Source: Rhizoclosmatium globosum (taxonomy: Eukaryota > Chytridiomycota > Chytridiomycetes > Chytridiales > Chytriomycetaceae). Taken from it: DNA of 64,000 bases. Shown piece after piece: positions 11,853 to 24,500 of this stretch (position 1 is the stretch's first letter; each line of letters opens with the position of its first letter). The translations under genes and the position numbers were made by a program. The notes under the pieces were generated by a model that was given only the letters and a program-made list of their open reading frames with translations, ran no database searches and was not told the DNA's origin. The DNA lies in contig MCGO01000054.1 of NCBI GenBank assembly GCA_002104985.1, positions 186,001 through 250,000 of the forward strand, given 5' to 3'.

Positions 11853-12143
11853 GTGAGTGATGCAGTTGTGTCAAATGAATGGCTTTCCCGAAAAGAACTT
11901 TTCTTCGTTGAGATGCTTTTCGTCCCTTATTTTTGGCGGTGCTGCTGCTGAGACACGTGTTTTCAGGGGCCGATAAGAAGTTTATCCGTTGAATAAAAAG
12001 GAATTTATAAAGGAAACGCGTCCGTTTATTTACTTTCGATACCTACAGTCTTATTGCGGTTGTTTTGTCTGTTGGGGAATGGAACAAAGATACAAGATAG
12101 AAACAGAGAAATGGTGGGAAAATGAGTTGTGTTTTTGCAGTCT

Positions 12144-13353
12144 TTAGATGTCTCTGGTGAGCTCGCCGACACCGTTCAAGATCAAGTATGGGCGGTATGC
12201 ATCTTGGTACAAGTTCTGGAGGTTGGTGACTCCAGACATGACAAGGACTGGGTCGATTTGAGCGGCAGTTCCGGCAAGGATATCCTGCATGATAAGAAAG
12301 ATAACGAGATTTAAGCGACTTATTCGTGCAAATTGAATACGGTGACTTACAGTGTCCATACGGTCACCAATGATACAGGTCTCCTCCTTGGCCAAACCCA
12401 AGTAGTTCTGAGCATAAGCCATCATCAAACTGGATGGCTTACCACAGCAGAAAGCCTTCTTTCCAGAAGCAACCTCCAAAGCAGCCAAGAAGGCACCAGT
12501 ACCCAAAACGTATTCACCGTTCTCCTTGACACCGTTCGTGTCTGGGTTAGTACCAATCAACTTGGCGTTGTCCTTGGTGATCAAAGAAAGAGCCTTCTGG
12601 AGACCCTCAAAGTTGTGGGTTGATCCCTCGGTTCCAACAACGACATAGTCTGGGTGACTCTCAGACATTGTGAATCCGTGTTCGTAGAGAGCGTATGTGA
12701 GACCGGCTCCACCGAGGACGAAGCACTTTCCTCCATTTGGTTTTTGGGAGTGCAGGAACTTGGCAGTGGCGATAGCTATTCATTATGGCGGAGAAAACAA
12801 TTTAGAGTTCAGTGGGGTAAAGGTTGCGTGGCAAAGGGGTAGAAAAAGAGGGGGGATAAATACCGGAAGTGTAAAAGTTTGAAGGAGGAATGTCGAGTCC
12901 GAGACGGTGGAGCTTCTCAGAGAGTTCCTTTGGAGTTGGGGTTGAGTTGTTGGTCTAAAGCACTTAGATCAGCCATCACATCATCCCTCCTTTTCATCAA
13001 ATCAATACGAACGAGGAAAAGGAACTGCTTGTTCTCAGCAATCAACCAGTCGACAAACTCCTTGGCTCCTGGAAGAAGCTGGCTGCCTGGTCAGATAAAG
13101 ATAAGGGGACACGTTTGACAAGTGCTATCAATGCGATCTGTAGCTTACCGTGGTAGATGACTCCATCCATATCAATAATGAATCCTTTCTATTTGATTGA
13201 ATGCAGTGTTAGACTGTTGCTGTTGTGTGGCAGGGAATAAATACACTCGTATCCCACCTTGTTCTTGATCAACTCCAAACGGGAACGGAACTCCTCATCA
13301 GAGAATTCACCCAACTTGGCAAGTTCTTCGGTGGTGTAGCTTTGCAAGACCAT
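12144..13353 (-). CDS. Pho13-type HAD phosphatase, copy B
   Basis: Same family and exon layout as copy A: 13353-13258, 13198-13149, 13086-13013, 12954-12864, 12775-12351 and 12284-12144. Start codon, a 32-codon first exon and all five intron positions correspond. Catalytic motifs: FIIDMDGVIY, FLTNNSTPTP, FCCGKPSS and IIGDRMDT joined to D. It ends with the compact LNGVGELTRDI typical of the family, so this copy probably keeps the ancestral form. No frame breaks are needed. Intron 4 (88 nt) is longer than its counterpart. The product should be a cytosolic Mg-dependent phosphatase; substrate preference cannot be read from sequence. Confidence 0.93.
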
Positions 13354-13731
13354 GTTTTCAGGATTGGATGAGGTTGGGATCTGGCTTTTCGAAGCAAGTT
13401 TCTGAGCTGCGAAAAAAGGGGTGGGGCTGAATCACCAATAAAACACGTGTTCGTGGCTGCTTGGCCTTTCATTTATTGGGGAGGCACTTTGTCTTATCTT
13501 CCATCATCCACCCAACTTCATAAATACGTAAACATTGGTGTTGACTGAATGCGCGTTTTTCGCCTGAGTACAAATATATAGTGGTCCGTAACAGGGTGAC
13601 AGTTTCCACATGCATTTTATTGAATATGTAAGAGAGAAAAAAGAAATAAAAGTGTCCAAACAATGCGAAAGAAAACAACCTAGAAAACACCCCTCTGAAT
13701 AGAATGACTTGACCCCTCCCATCATCCGTTA
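13354..13731. other. Intergenic, no gene seen
   Basis: Separates the start of phosphatase copy B from the stop of the Cdc14 gene. No frame shows coding character; it probably holds the copy B promoter and the Cdc14 3' end. Confidence 0.6.
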
Positions 13732-16145
13732 TCAACCCCTTCGCGAATGACTCGTTAATTTTTGACCCTGTTTCTGCTGCTCCATCAATGTCTCTTCATA
13801 ACTCATTCCTGGTGTGGGTACAACCCTCGCACGTTCCACATTTTTGCCTGAAATCATTAATGACTCGGTTGCAGGCGTCTCCGCACGTGAAACAGCACGA
13901 GGTTGCATTTGACTACCGGGTCTGCTTTGTGCCACTGATGAAGTATTGCTGGCGCGTAAATTGTATCGTGGTTGTGAGTACTGTGACGATGCTGTCGATG
14001 GTTTTGAGGTGTACATGTAGTTGTTGGTTTTGGAACTTGTGGCTGAAGATTGGGAGACTGTGTGTGGATGGCCCATTGATGGTTCTGGGGTTCGCGATGT
14101 CTGTGGGAGTGGAGTTGCGTTTCTCCATTGGTCTGTTGATGTGGCTGGGTGGTAATTCTATGCAATCGTTTGGTGTCAATTACAATATTATGATGAGATG
14201 ATACTGACCTTTGAGAAACCTGCATTTGGGACGCTTCCACCGACGACTTCTCGTTTTGTGGCTGCGATTTGCTTTCGCGGTTGAACTGGGACAGCATACC
14301 CGGCATAGATACCACCACCACCTTCCGCATACTCCAACGGCGCTTCAGCATCCATTGTAGTCATGTTCAAGGCTGCAGTTGCAAGTGTCACGGGAGTCTC
14401 TTGAACTGTGTAGTACGGCTGGGTCACCAAATCGTATCCATCCGCGTCTTCCATCGTAATACTTCCGAGGTCAGCTTCAAGGTCGTCGTCGTTGTCGACA
14501 ACCATCAAATCGGATGACCTTGACTTTGTTGTGTGAGGCGTGAGACGGCTGCGTTCAAGGTTTCTGATGATGTCATTAATTGTGATGCGGCGATTGCTTC
14601 GGAAGCGGGGAAGCGTTGGGATGTGGGGAATGTTGGTGGTTTTAGCATTGAGATTTCTGGGGGTAAGACGGTGGCTGGGTGCATTTTCCATAGTTTCGCT
14701 TGCATGCTGTTTAATATGATTAGTATAGCTCTGAATATGGAACGAAGGGGTGTACCTTTGCAAATAGTTTTGTTGAGGCCCCACCACACTTCCTGGCCGA
14801 AGCACACGTAGTAACCCGATTACTTCAGATGCCGTAAATTTATAATGTTTCATAAGGTAACAAGCTATTAATGTTCCTGTTCTTCCAAGTCCAGCTTTAC
14901 AATGAACAGCAATAACACCTGAACGATCATTAAGTTCTCACTCAAACCCTGCAAAAATACATACCAGGAGTACTCTCACACAAATCCAAAAACCTCTTCA
15001 AAATCCCTTCAGGCGGGTAGTTCCATCCGGGAAATACAACTCAACATGCTCAAGCCCGGCCTCGCAAAACTTTCTCTTTTCGTACGTCTTATTATTAAGC
15101 CGAACAACCGTAGTCGTGCCCCGCTCCTTCAACAGTCTGATCAAGTCGTCCATCCGATACGCAGGCTGATACGGCTTCTTCACTGAACCAGGCGCCTTGA
15201 CCCCAGGAACGTATCCCCCGTAACTGAAAAGAGCGTTAGAGATTGAGGAAGCTCCATAACTCAGCAAAGAAGTCAACGAAAAGGGTTGTTCATCAACGGC
15301 GTTGTTGTTTTGTGTTGAGGGAGACGACGCGGATGATACATACACGTAAGGGTTTCCCGCGTTTGGAACGTCGTCTTTGGGGCACGCCATGGCAATGAAT
15401 TTGTCTGTGATCCAGTTTAGGTCTCCGTGTTCCACCTTTTCGTAAAACTCGTATTCTGCTGAATCGAGATTCTCAATGTGGAGAAGTCCCATGTTCAGGG
15501 CTTTGTATAAGCCTTTGAGGCAGTCGAGGATTGTATGTGGTATGTCGCGGCACCGTAACCGGCGTCGCGGTATGGAAGGAATGGCGGGTTGATTCCAACA
15601 AGCGGTGAAATGCTTCTTCGGGCTTTTTCTTCTGGACCAACAACTGTTTGAGCAATGTTAGACGATTAATAAACGAAAGATAGAAGCTGTTACCATATAT
15701 GCACACATCAGAAACGCGCGTTGGCTCGTTTATCGCTCTCTGACGAAGAATATAGACAGATTTTCTTGGTTTTCAAGGAAGGATTCTACAATTCGATTCG
15801 CAAATTATTACCCCCGACAAGATCACAGTAGGAAGAGTATACATTAAACTTTTCCCGCATCATTTCACAGAATCGAATGACATGAGCCAAACTATTTGGC
15901 CCGAAATCCGAATAAAAGTTGATGTATATCAACGTATTGTCGATTGTAAAATAATGCACATTCTGTGTCTGCTGTGGAGCCTGTGAGACCCATGTGTAGT
16001 AAAGTCGATCTGAATGGTTGGGGAGTTGTTGAGAATAAAGTACCGAAAGACGCGATCGACCACCTTTGATAAACTCGCGTCCATGATTAATCGGCTCAAA
16101 GGCACTTGATTGATTGTGGTTCATTTTCAGAGTGGCGTAGGGCAT
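13732..16145 (-). CDS. CDC14: Cdc14 dual-specificity protein phosphatase
   Basis: Cell-cycle phosphatase that reverses CDK phosphorylation at mitotic exit. The N-terminal DSPn domain is clear: [12 protein letters not shown] formed across intron 16010-16063, [30 protein letters not shown] after intron 15786-15842, [11 protein letters not shown] and [15 protein letters not shown]. The catalytic loop is [10 protein letters not shown], with [10 protein letters not shown] behind it. A Ser/Asn/Pro-rich tail ends at 13732 after an intron whose donor lies near 14210. At least five one-base losses interrupt the conserved domains (about 15717, 15592, 15538, 15013 and 14695), several in short homopolymers. 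Since the domain is otherwise perfect, these are probably sequence errors. A loop around 15240-15370 between the two lobes is longer than in yeast or human. ATG 16124 is an alternative start. Confidence 0.9.
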
Positions 16146-16484
16146 TCAATGGATTCAGGTTGGGCGATCTTTCAAATTGGACAGAGAAACATAATCTTCA
16201 AGGTCACGAGATCCCAAACACCAACACACCTTGATCTTTCAAGTCGAAAAGAATATCGCGATCAAGAGGGACTTGGAGATAGGGTAGGAGTTCAGCTTGA
16301 CCCGAAAACGCCCCTTGACAATTTTCACGAGTTTGAAAATCCCTCATTATCCCCCAATCAAGTGATTCGATCAAATAATAAATGAAAATAAAAGCGGTAT
16401 TTATCCCTAAAAACATTACTTCCCCCCAAATTCTAAAACTGAACGATCTGTTAATCCACCAAAACAACCACCAACCCCAACCTC

Positions 16485-19400
16485 TTACTCACACAACCTC
16501 CCCAAACACTGAAGCCCTCGTACCGCTGCAGTTCGATCCTTCTCAACCGCAAAGTACAAACACTCTCTCGCAGCTTCTAACCTCGCAACATCCACAACAC
16601 CCCCTTCACCACTCTCCACAGTCTCTCGCATAACAGAACCCAACCCCGCCCAACATTCAACACCTTTTCCCCCGTCAACCCCCCGAAATGCGTCGCCAGC
16701 CCACGGACCCACCTCCACTCCCACGAAGCTTCCCGTGCTTACACGTTCTCTCAAACCAGAACTCAGCTTCCGCAAGCGTCTCGGCGCTCTTGATTTGATA
16801 CATTTTCGCGAGGGTTACTCGGGAGGGGACGTGGTGGTCGTCGAGCGCGAGGCAGATGTGGAGGTCGTCGATGATCATGTCGATGGTGACGGGTGGGTCG
16901 TCTGGGATGGAGGGGAGTTTTGGGGAGACATGATGGACGATGCGCGAGAGGGGTTTGCGTTTTCGACGCTAAGGTTTGTCGCTGCTGCTGCTGCTGCTGC
17001 GAGTGATTGTGTGCTGCTTTTGACGGATTTTGGGATGGAGGATCCGGAGTAGGAGTGGTTGATTGTGAATGTGGAGTGGAAACTGGATCTTCGTGCGATT
17101 GAGGATGTTCTGGTGGTTTTATCGGCTTCGGATACGGGGAGGTACTTTTGGAATGATGATTCAATTCCCTTTTCGGTTTCAAGGGCTTCAAAGTACTTGG
17201 CTTCCTTGAGTAAGGCGTTTCCATAGCATACATCTGCAAGCACTCGTCTCAAACTTGCATCAGCAACTCCCCACCGTTTGCTCACGTCGACTCCGCCAAC
17301 AGGCGCAGAAGTGACTGCTGGCTCTGTAACAGTCTTTCGGAAATACTCTTTTTCAAGAGCGACACTTTCTTGGTTGGAAGTGGGATAACTCCCTGAGAAT
17401 CACGTTCTTCAAGTACAGCTGAATCGCCTTGGAACAAAAGCCCTTCACGACCACGCACTTTTCCATCCACGAGAATCCATCCCTTTGTCAACGTTTCGGC
17501 TTCAGCGAGAGCCAAACCGGCGTCAACAAAGAGGTTCACGGCAGTATACAACCTCGCTGCAGTTGTCCACAAACATACTTGGAGGTCATACATTCTGAAA
17601 CTGTAGCCAAAGTATGGTGGACATTGAGAGCTTCCTCCAGCTGTGGTTACGTTTGTGTTTGCTCTTGAGTGAGTGATGGCCGGGGTCGGGGAGAGGGAGG
17701 TTCCGTTACTAACTGATGGCGCATAAGAGCCTCAGAGCTGCACGAGAGTACGCGACGGTGTAGTGGGCAGTTGGTTGTGATGGGTCCAAGATTTAAGGAT
17801 TGGGTTAACATGCGCGAAAAGAGGGAGAAGAGAAGAGTCAGCGCTTCGAGAGCGACCCTAGGGCCGTGCAATTTGGCCGTGATAGCCAACTGGGTGAGCT
17901 TGAGGCTATACAAAATATTGGTTAAATATCAAAAAAATATCCATAAACTACAAGAACTTACTTGAACAACTCCTCCTTCACTCGAACAGGAACAGAATCC
18001 CACACAATAACAGCCTCTCCACTTCCACAACAACTTCAGGCGCCAAACCCTCTTTCTTGACTACACTAGCAGCATCAACCCCTCCTTCCATCCAGCTTCA
18101 CAAACCTCCAAAGCCTGCGAATACTGTCTCACACTCGTCAACAAAAGCGCCAACAAATTCCACGACGCACATTCGCAGGATTCGCACCCAAACTCTCCTG
18201 CACAGCTGAAACCGCTTCCGCAACATCACCCGCTTCACCATATTGCAACGCGAGCTGATAATACAACTGCCAGTCACCTCTCCCATCGTCTCCAGGAACT
18301 CTATACTCCAAAGAGAGTTTGAAAGACTCGATCGCAGTTTGTTGGAACTGGGATCTGTCTGTCGAGTCCGTCACTTCATTGCGAGTTCGCCATACACGAT
18401 TCCTTTGTATCTGTACACGTGGTGTAAGAGGTGTTTGTTTGTTGGGTCCGATTCGAGTGTGAGGGTTAATGCAAAGTCAATGTAGGATTTTGCGGTTTCC
18501 AGCTGAAGAGACGTTGGCGGGTCAGTAATGAGGTGTGGCAAGAGAATGGTACTTAACTAATGCATCGTCGCCTCTCCACCATGCGAGGCAGACTCGGACG
18601 CTGTTGATTAAGACGCCGACGACGTCGGAGACTTTCTCGTTTTCGATGACGGAGCCATTGAAGGATGTGTGGTGTTTCTTGGCGTCGGTGATGGCTTCGC
18701 TTCGGCGACGAGTGTATAGCTTCACGTATGCTGCAAAGGCTAGGAGGGCTTCTTGAACCTCTGCATCACACGCGGAGTCACAGAGATGTGCGAGGAGAGA
18801 CGCGAAGGCGTGTGAGAGGTGGCGTAATACTTTCAAGTTTTCGAATGTATGTTTGTGGCTCTATAAAGAGTCTATTGAGGGAGAGGGTTCAAAATGGTTA
18901 ATTTGAATGAAGGAATTCCAAAACAACAAACCTCAATCACGCGGTACCCTTTTCAACAGACTCCCAAACACCACCACCAGATTCTAACGAGTTGCTAGAG
19001 ACTTCTACTAGTGCAGTCCATTCAAACATTTCAACCACACGAGCATGCCGCAATGCCTCAAGTTTCAGGGTCTCTTCGTCGCCGTCTCCTGCAAGCCTTG
19101 GAAATTGCATGTCTCTGTACGAGGGATTCGTAGAGTGGAAGCATACTTTGGAACTCGGCGAGAACTTGTTGAGGGATTTGGGAGGGTAGATTGTTTGTGT
19201 GAGAGGAAGGCCGGAGAAGGGAGATACAGAAAAGGCGGAAGTGTGGTTCCAGAGATGATTGTATCTCTTTGGTTGATGGAGTGCGGCAGTGTTGGCAAGG
19301 GATGTGAGGTAGAGCCTGAGAACTGTGGCTCTTTTTCAGGCGGAATGAAGGAGTTGCAGCCTGAGCAAAGTAAAGAGTGTATTGGCGTGTTAATTTGGCG

Positions 19401-20100
19401 ATCGTTTCGGGGGCTGCGACTGCGATTTGTGAGTACAAGGATTCCTCAGTCCATGCAAGGTATTGATCAGAGAATTCGGGAGATTGTGCCAATTTACGAA
19501 GCTCTGGGTGTGTAATTGTATTGAGTGACGGTGGCTGGTACAGTTTATGGTTGATTTGGTCTGCTGCAAGAGTAAAGCATTCTTGGGCACTCAAAGTGTT
19601 GTTGGCAGCAAGGTACGATTGGCCTTTGCAGATATAATTCAGTTTAAAATAACTACCAATTAATACGCACCCAGAGTACAGATTGCCATAAGATGCACGA
19701 CATGTCCATATGCCCCCAGTCCTCCATCCAACAGAACATCAATTTTCCGCCTTCTCGAAGCATCCAACGTCAGCACAAGATCGCCAAAAGAGCAATTGCC
19801 TGGCTCGAGTCCCCGGTCAACAAGGCAATTCGAGCAAGAAGAACGTGGCGTAAAGATGGAACTGGGTTTGTGCTGTCAAGTTAGATCGACGAGGCGGTGG
19901 ATCAGGGCCGTACCAGTCCATTTGGCTCCGATTTAACTGAATTATTCAGGTCGTCTTTGAGGGAAACGAGGCGGTGCGTTGGTTGGTTCGATGTGATCGT
20001 GGTGAAGGTAACGTGGGCTGGCGGCCCTTCCTCACACTCAAACGAAACCAGGCCCAGTCGATGGTGTCCAATAAAGTATGCTTCAACAGCCGCCGCAGAC
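16485..20100 (-). CDS. TTC7/Ypp1-like tetratricopeptide protein (PI4-kinase scaffold subunit)
   Basis: TTC7/Ypp1 proteins hold phosphatidylinositol 4-kinase at the plasma membrane. Several TPR segments match the family: QLYYQLALQYGEAGDVAEA (18.2-18.3 kb) leads after one missing base into ASWNLLALLLTSVRQYSQAL; the helix AWWRGDDAL lies near 18.6 kb; the C-terminal AEFWFERTC and ARECLYFAVEKD units are at 16.5-16.8 kb. A Ser/Ala-rich insert lies at 16.9-17.1 kb. The N-terminal part (SYLAANNTLSAQECFTLA) starts after an intron at about 19613-19670. Frame breaks occur near 16725, 16920, 17280, 17710 and 18170, all compatible with single missing bases. The first exon is unresolved; coding signal fades between 19900 and 20100, so the upper limit is approximate. 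Confidence 0.65.
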
Positions 20101-20456
20101 GCATCTACAACGCACCAAAACGTGTTAGTAACTCAACAAGTGCTAATTGCCCCACCTTTCGCACTAAAAGGTGTCCCTGTCAATCCTGAATCGCCGCATT
20201 TCTTTCTTTGGTTCCACTTTCGCTGACTTCTGGTGCCAAGAGTCGGTGGGCTCCAAGGCATCGAAGTGTGTCAACCACCATTTCTTTCTTTCTTCGATTT
20301 TCTTGGATTTAAATAAACTCACGAGAGAACACTGATGGAACATAATGAGGCTAAGATTCCATTTCACCGCTGTTTATTTGGTTGATTATTCATCCCTTTT
20401 TAATCCAAAAACAAATCGTCAAGGAATTCTACCAGGAAACAAAACGAAAACGCCCC

Positions 20457-21378
20457 TCAATCCTTCTCAATATATATTGGCATAAATTTCCCCAAATCCA
20501 ACTGCGTCCCCAAGAAATCTTCATAATCCTCCAACGCAAACAGCGTGGTCACAACACTTTTGAACGGATATTCTTCATTCGGCCAGAACCGCCCAAACTC
20601 ATCATAATCCTCAGCCCGCAAACAAGGCGTATACACCTCCTTCTCAAAAAACGGAGCCCCACCTCGTTCCAACACACTCTCCGGAAAAAACCAGCATCAA
20701 AATACTTTCGAAACGCAAACGCACTGTTCATTTGAACGAATACCATGCATTTTCCGTACTTGAGTCCTGCGACAATCAGTTTCCGGATTTCTTCTTTTGC
20801 GTCTTCGCGGGTGATGGTTTTTTGAATGTCGCATTGGACGAGGAGTTTCTTTGTGTCTACAATCAGACCGTTTCCGCGTATGTGAAGTACACGTCGACTC
20901 GGCCGGTGGATCGATCAAAAGTGGAGTGTATTTTCCGTCTTTGTGGATTGTGTCAATTAGGAGTTGTAAATGCTTGATGGGGATTGTAAATAGTTTGCGT
21001 TGACTGACATCAAAGAATATGCTTGGTTTTGGGGGTTCTTTTTACATGGAATATTGCTTTATCGCCGAGATTAAGAGAAATTATGGTTGTGATGATGAGT
21101 TTGGTGTCTCTTCACGTTGGAGGGGTTAATTGCAGTTCCTGAACCTAATTCAATGATTTCCTCGTCTTTCTTTTCAACATTGTTTGTAATTGCTTTGGAG
21201 TTGCTCCGCGAATTGGTTCTAGTTTTTCTTTGGCAATTGATGTCTTTCGCTTTGTGGTGGATTGTTTCGGTTTCGTTGATTTGGATTCTGTAGGAGTTGG
21301 AGCATTTGGCAGTGGAGGAAGCTTCTCTCCTACCACCTTTGGTTTTTCATCGGTACTCTTAGTCTTTCCGCCAGTCAT
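20457..21378 (-). CDS. Conserved-looking protein of unknown function
   Basis: Starts at ATG 21378 with a Lys/Pro/Thr-rich tail of about 70 residues, followed by a folded-looking region read through several one-base frame breaks (about 21170, 21130, 21025, 20880 and 20695). Segments that are clearly protein-like are IISLNLGDKAIFHV, KHLQLLIDTIHKDGKYTPLL, RVDVYFTYA, LIVDTKKLLVQCDIQ, ITREDAKEEIRKLIV and VVTTLFALEDYEDFLGTQL. The last frame ends at 20457. The mix of beta-strand patterns and acidic helices does not match a family I can name with confidence. There is no signal peptide or membrane helix. Its place between a TPR scaffold and an RNA helicase gives no clue. Confidence 0.6.
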
Positions 21379-21567
21379 TTAATGGTTACTTGTTTTGGTG
21401 TTTACATTGTTCACTCGAGTTCCAATCAGATCCGACTATCAAAGACGCGAACGAGCTTAAATTTCCGCATATAACAATATTATAAATAAGAAGTAAAGTG
21501 ATGCTTAAGTGGTAATGAATCGACAAATACATTTCCCTTTCTTTCTTTTTTTTCAAAGTCCAAATCG

Positions 21568-24500
21568 ATGCGGGAACGTCACAACGCCAAAGCCCGTCAG
21601 AGCAGTCTGCACAAGGTTTGCCCTTTTAACCATCAATTTCTTGCACTTTTTAATCATTATCGAAATAGAAAAAGAAGCAGCGATTCGTAAAGACAACTCC
21701 AAATGCAACAGCCCCTTCAATCGAACCTTCAAATGACGATGAATACAACCCAACTACAACTGCAATTCCAGTTTTATTAGATACAAAAGCTGATCGTGTT
21801 GCAAATGAGACTGTGGGAACTACAAACATCCTTGACTTGCTTCCAGAGGTGAATCATACCACCTCTCCATCATCGTGTACCCTTACGCAACGATCTAGAA
21901 ACCAGAAGGAAAGCTATCTTCGAAAAAGAGGAAACGACTCGAAAAGTTTATCCAGTCGCAACTCAAAAAGGAAGAGCGTGTTAAACTCGTAAAGAAGTTG
22001 GGTGAACAACACTTGGAAGACACAGTGGGTGATTTACTCAAGAGTAGTAAAGATATCGGACACGGTGTGAGTACTTTGGATTGATTCAACAAAACTCGAG
22101 CTTATTCTTGTCGCAGAAACTGACTGCAAAAGAACGTTTACGTCAAAGTTTGAAGGAACACAAGAGTGGAATCGCAATTTCAGATCCAAATTCCAGGTTA
22201 TTCGTTGCCAAAGAAGTCGATGATGCTGCGTATGATGATTACATGGATGATGTCGATGAAGATGATGACGATGATGACGAGGAGAATGATGGTGCGAAAG
22301 GGAAATCTGTTCCTACTGTCACATTTGGCGCCGATTTGAAAACGACTGTTGGCGTTAGCACGAGTGGATTTGGATCGAGTTTGAAGCTCCAGTTCCTGCT
22401 CCTGCTGTATTTGGTGCTTCCTTGAAACGGCCGCCGATGGAAGTACTGTGGGACCTACTATTGTGAAGCGAAAGAAAAAGAAGCAAGTCAAGAAGAAGAA
22501 GGAAGAGCGAAAGTTCAGCGGTGTTTCTTCAGATGAAGACGACGGACGAGGATGATGATGAAGAGGACGGTGAGGAGGAGAGGAAGAAGGAAGACTTCAA
22601 GGGCCTGAAGATGAAGTGCCAAAGAAGCCATCATTTCAAATCCAAGACCCCGACTTGGAATTCAAACGTTGTTGATGGAGTCGAGTTTGCAAACCACGAG
22701 CCCTACAAAGTTCCAACTCAAACGCCTCTCACTTCGACATTTACGACCCCAAGACCACCACTAGCTTCCCGCGCAAACCAATATTACGTTCCCATCAACC
22801 GCACAGAAGAAACAGAACTCGCACGCGCATCCCTTCCAATCCTCCGCGAAGAACAACAAATCATGGAATCCATCCTCGGAAACACAACGACAATCCTGTG
22901 TGGAGAAACAGGATCCGGAAAGACAACACAACTGCCACAGTTCCTCTACGAGCACGGATTCGGAAACCCAGCCCATCCACTATACTCTGGACAAATCGCC
23001 ATCACACAGCCACGTCGTGTGGCTGCTGTGAGTATGGCGAAACGTGTCGCGGAAGAAATGAATGTTGATTTGAAGACGGGGCCTGTTGGGTACCAGATCC
23101 GATATGATACTAGTACAGTCACCATGGCACCCGTATCAAGTTTATGACGGAAGGAATTCTGTTGCGTGAACTCAGTGCGGGTGCGGAGAGTGGGGACTCG
23201 TTGATTAGTGCTTCGAAGGGAGGAGATTTGCTATTGACCAAGTATTCTGTGATTATTATTGATGAGGCTCACGAACGGACGGTTGGAACTGATGTCTTGA
23301 TTGGCTGGTTGACGCGTATTGCGGCCTTGAGAAATGGAGGAAAGGTGGCTGGTGTGAAGCCTTTGAAGCTTGTAATTATGAGTGCTACGTTGCGTGTCGA
23401 AGATTTTACTGGAAACAAGGTGCTGTTCCACCTGACCAGGGGATTCCGCCTGTCGTGAAAGTAGACGGAAGACAGTTCAAGGTAACTTCGTCGAACGTTT
23501 TGTTTTCGAATATCTAATACTGAAGATCAGGTTACGATTCATTACAACAAAGTCACACCCGAAACCGATTATGTGTCTGAAGCGTACAAGAAAGTTGCCA
23601 AAATTCATACAAAGTTACCGCACGGTGCTATTCTCGTCTTTTTGACTGGTCAATCTGAAATTACTGCCTTGGTAAAGAAGTTGCGGAAAGCATATCCACC
23701 AAAGACTGGTGCGATTGAGGAGAAAAAGAATCAACTCGAAAAGCCTTCTACTGCAGATGCAGATGGAGAAACATCCATGTTTGGGGAAACCGAAGATGGA
23801 GCCACGTTCGACGAAGAAATTCCAAATGGACGTGAGGATGGAGTTGATGATTTCGATGACGGAGAATTTTTGGATGAAGATGACGAAGAAGAGGATGTTG
23901 AAGTTCTTGCCGGTGCGGATGGTGAAGATGGCCCTGAATTAAGCCAAGAGGATCGTGAAAGTAAGTTTCAATTGATTTGCAGATTCAATTTTAACCAATT
24001 ACTTAGGTATGCCACTTCATGTTCTTCCTCTGTATTCGCTCCTTCCAACGGCAGCACAGATGCGAGTCTTTGAAGCCCCTCCTCCAGGAACCCGACTCTG
24101 TGTCGTGCAACAAACGTAGCCGAAACCAGTTTGACAATCCCTGGAATCAAGTACGTAATTGACTGTGGAAAAGTCAAAGAGCGCAGATACGACACTCATT
24201 CGGGAGTTCAAACATTCCAAATCGGATGGACTTCGCGAGCTTCTGCCGACCAACGTGCCGGTCGTGCTGGTCGTGTTGGGCCTGGACACTGTTATCGGTT
24301 GTTCAGTTCTGCGGTGTTTGCGAACCACTTTGAGCAATTTTCGAGACCAGAAATGTTGCGGGTTCCTATTGAAGGCGTTGTTTTGCAGATGAAGAGTATG
24401 GGAATTTCAAATGTTCTGAACTTCCCATTCCCGACTCCTCCTGGACGGGATAACTTGCGTGCGGTGAGGCATTGCTGATTCATTTGGGAGCAGTTGAGCG

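Noticed and set aside
15000..15720. Programmed frameshifting in Cdc14
   Set aside because: Breaks lie at unrelated sites without a common slippery sequence, and similar losses occur in many genes, so sequence error is simpler.
16382..16633. Plus-strand open frame rich in Pro/Thr/Gln
   Set aside because: Most of it is the complement of the last TTC7 exon, whose TPR motifs are recognisable.
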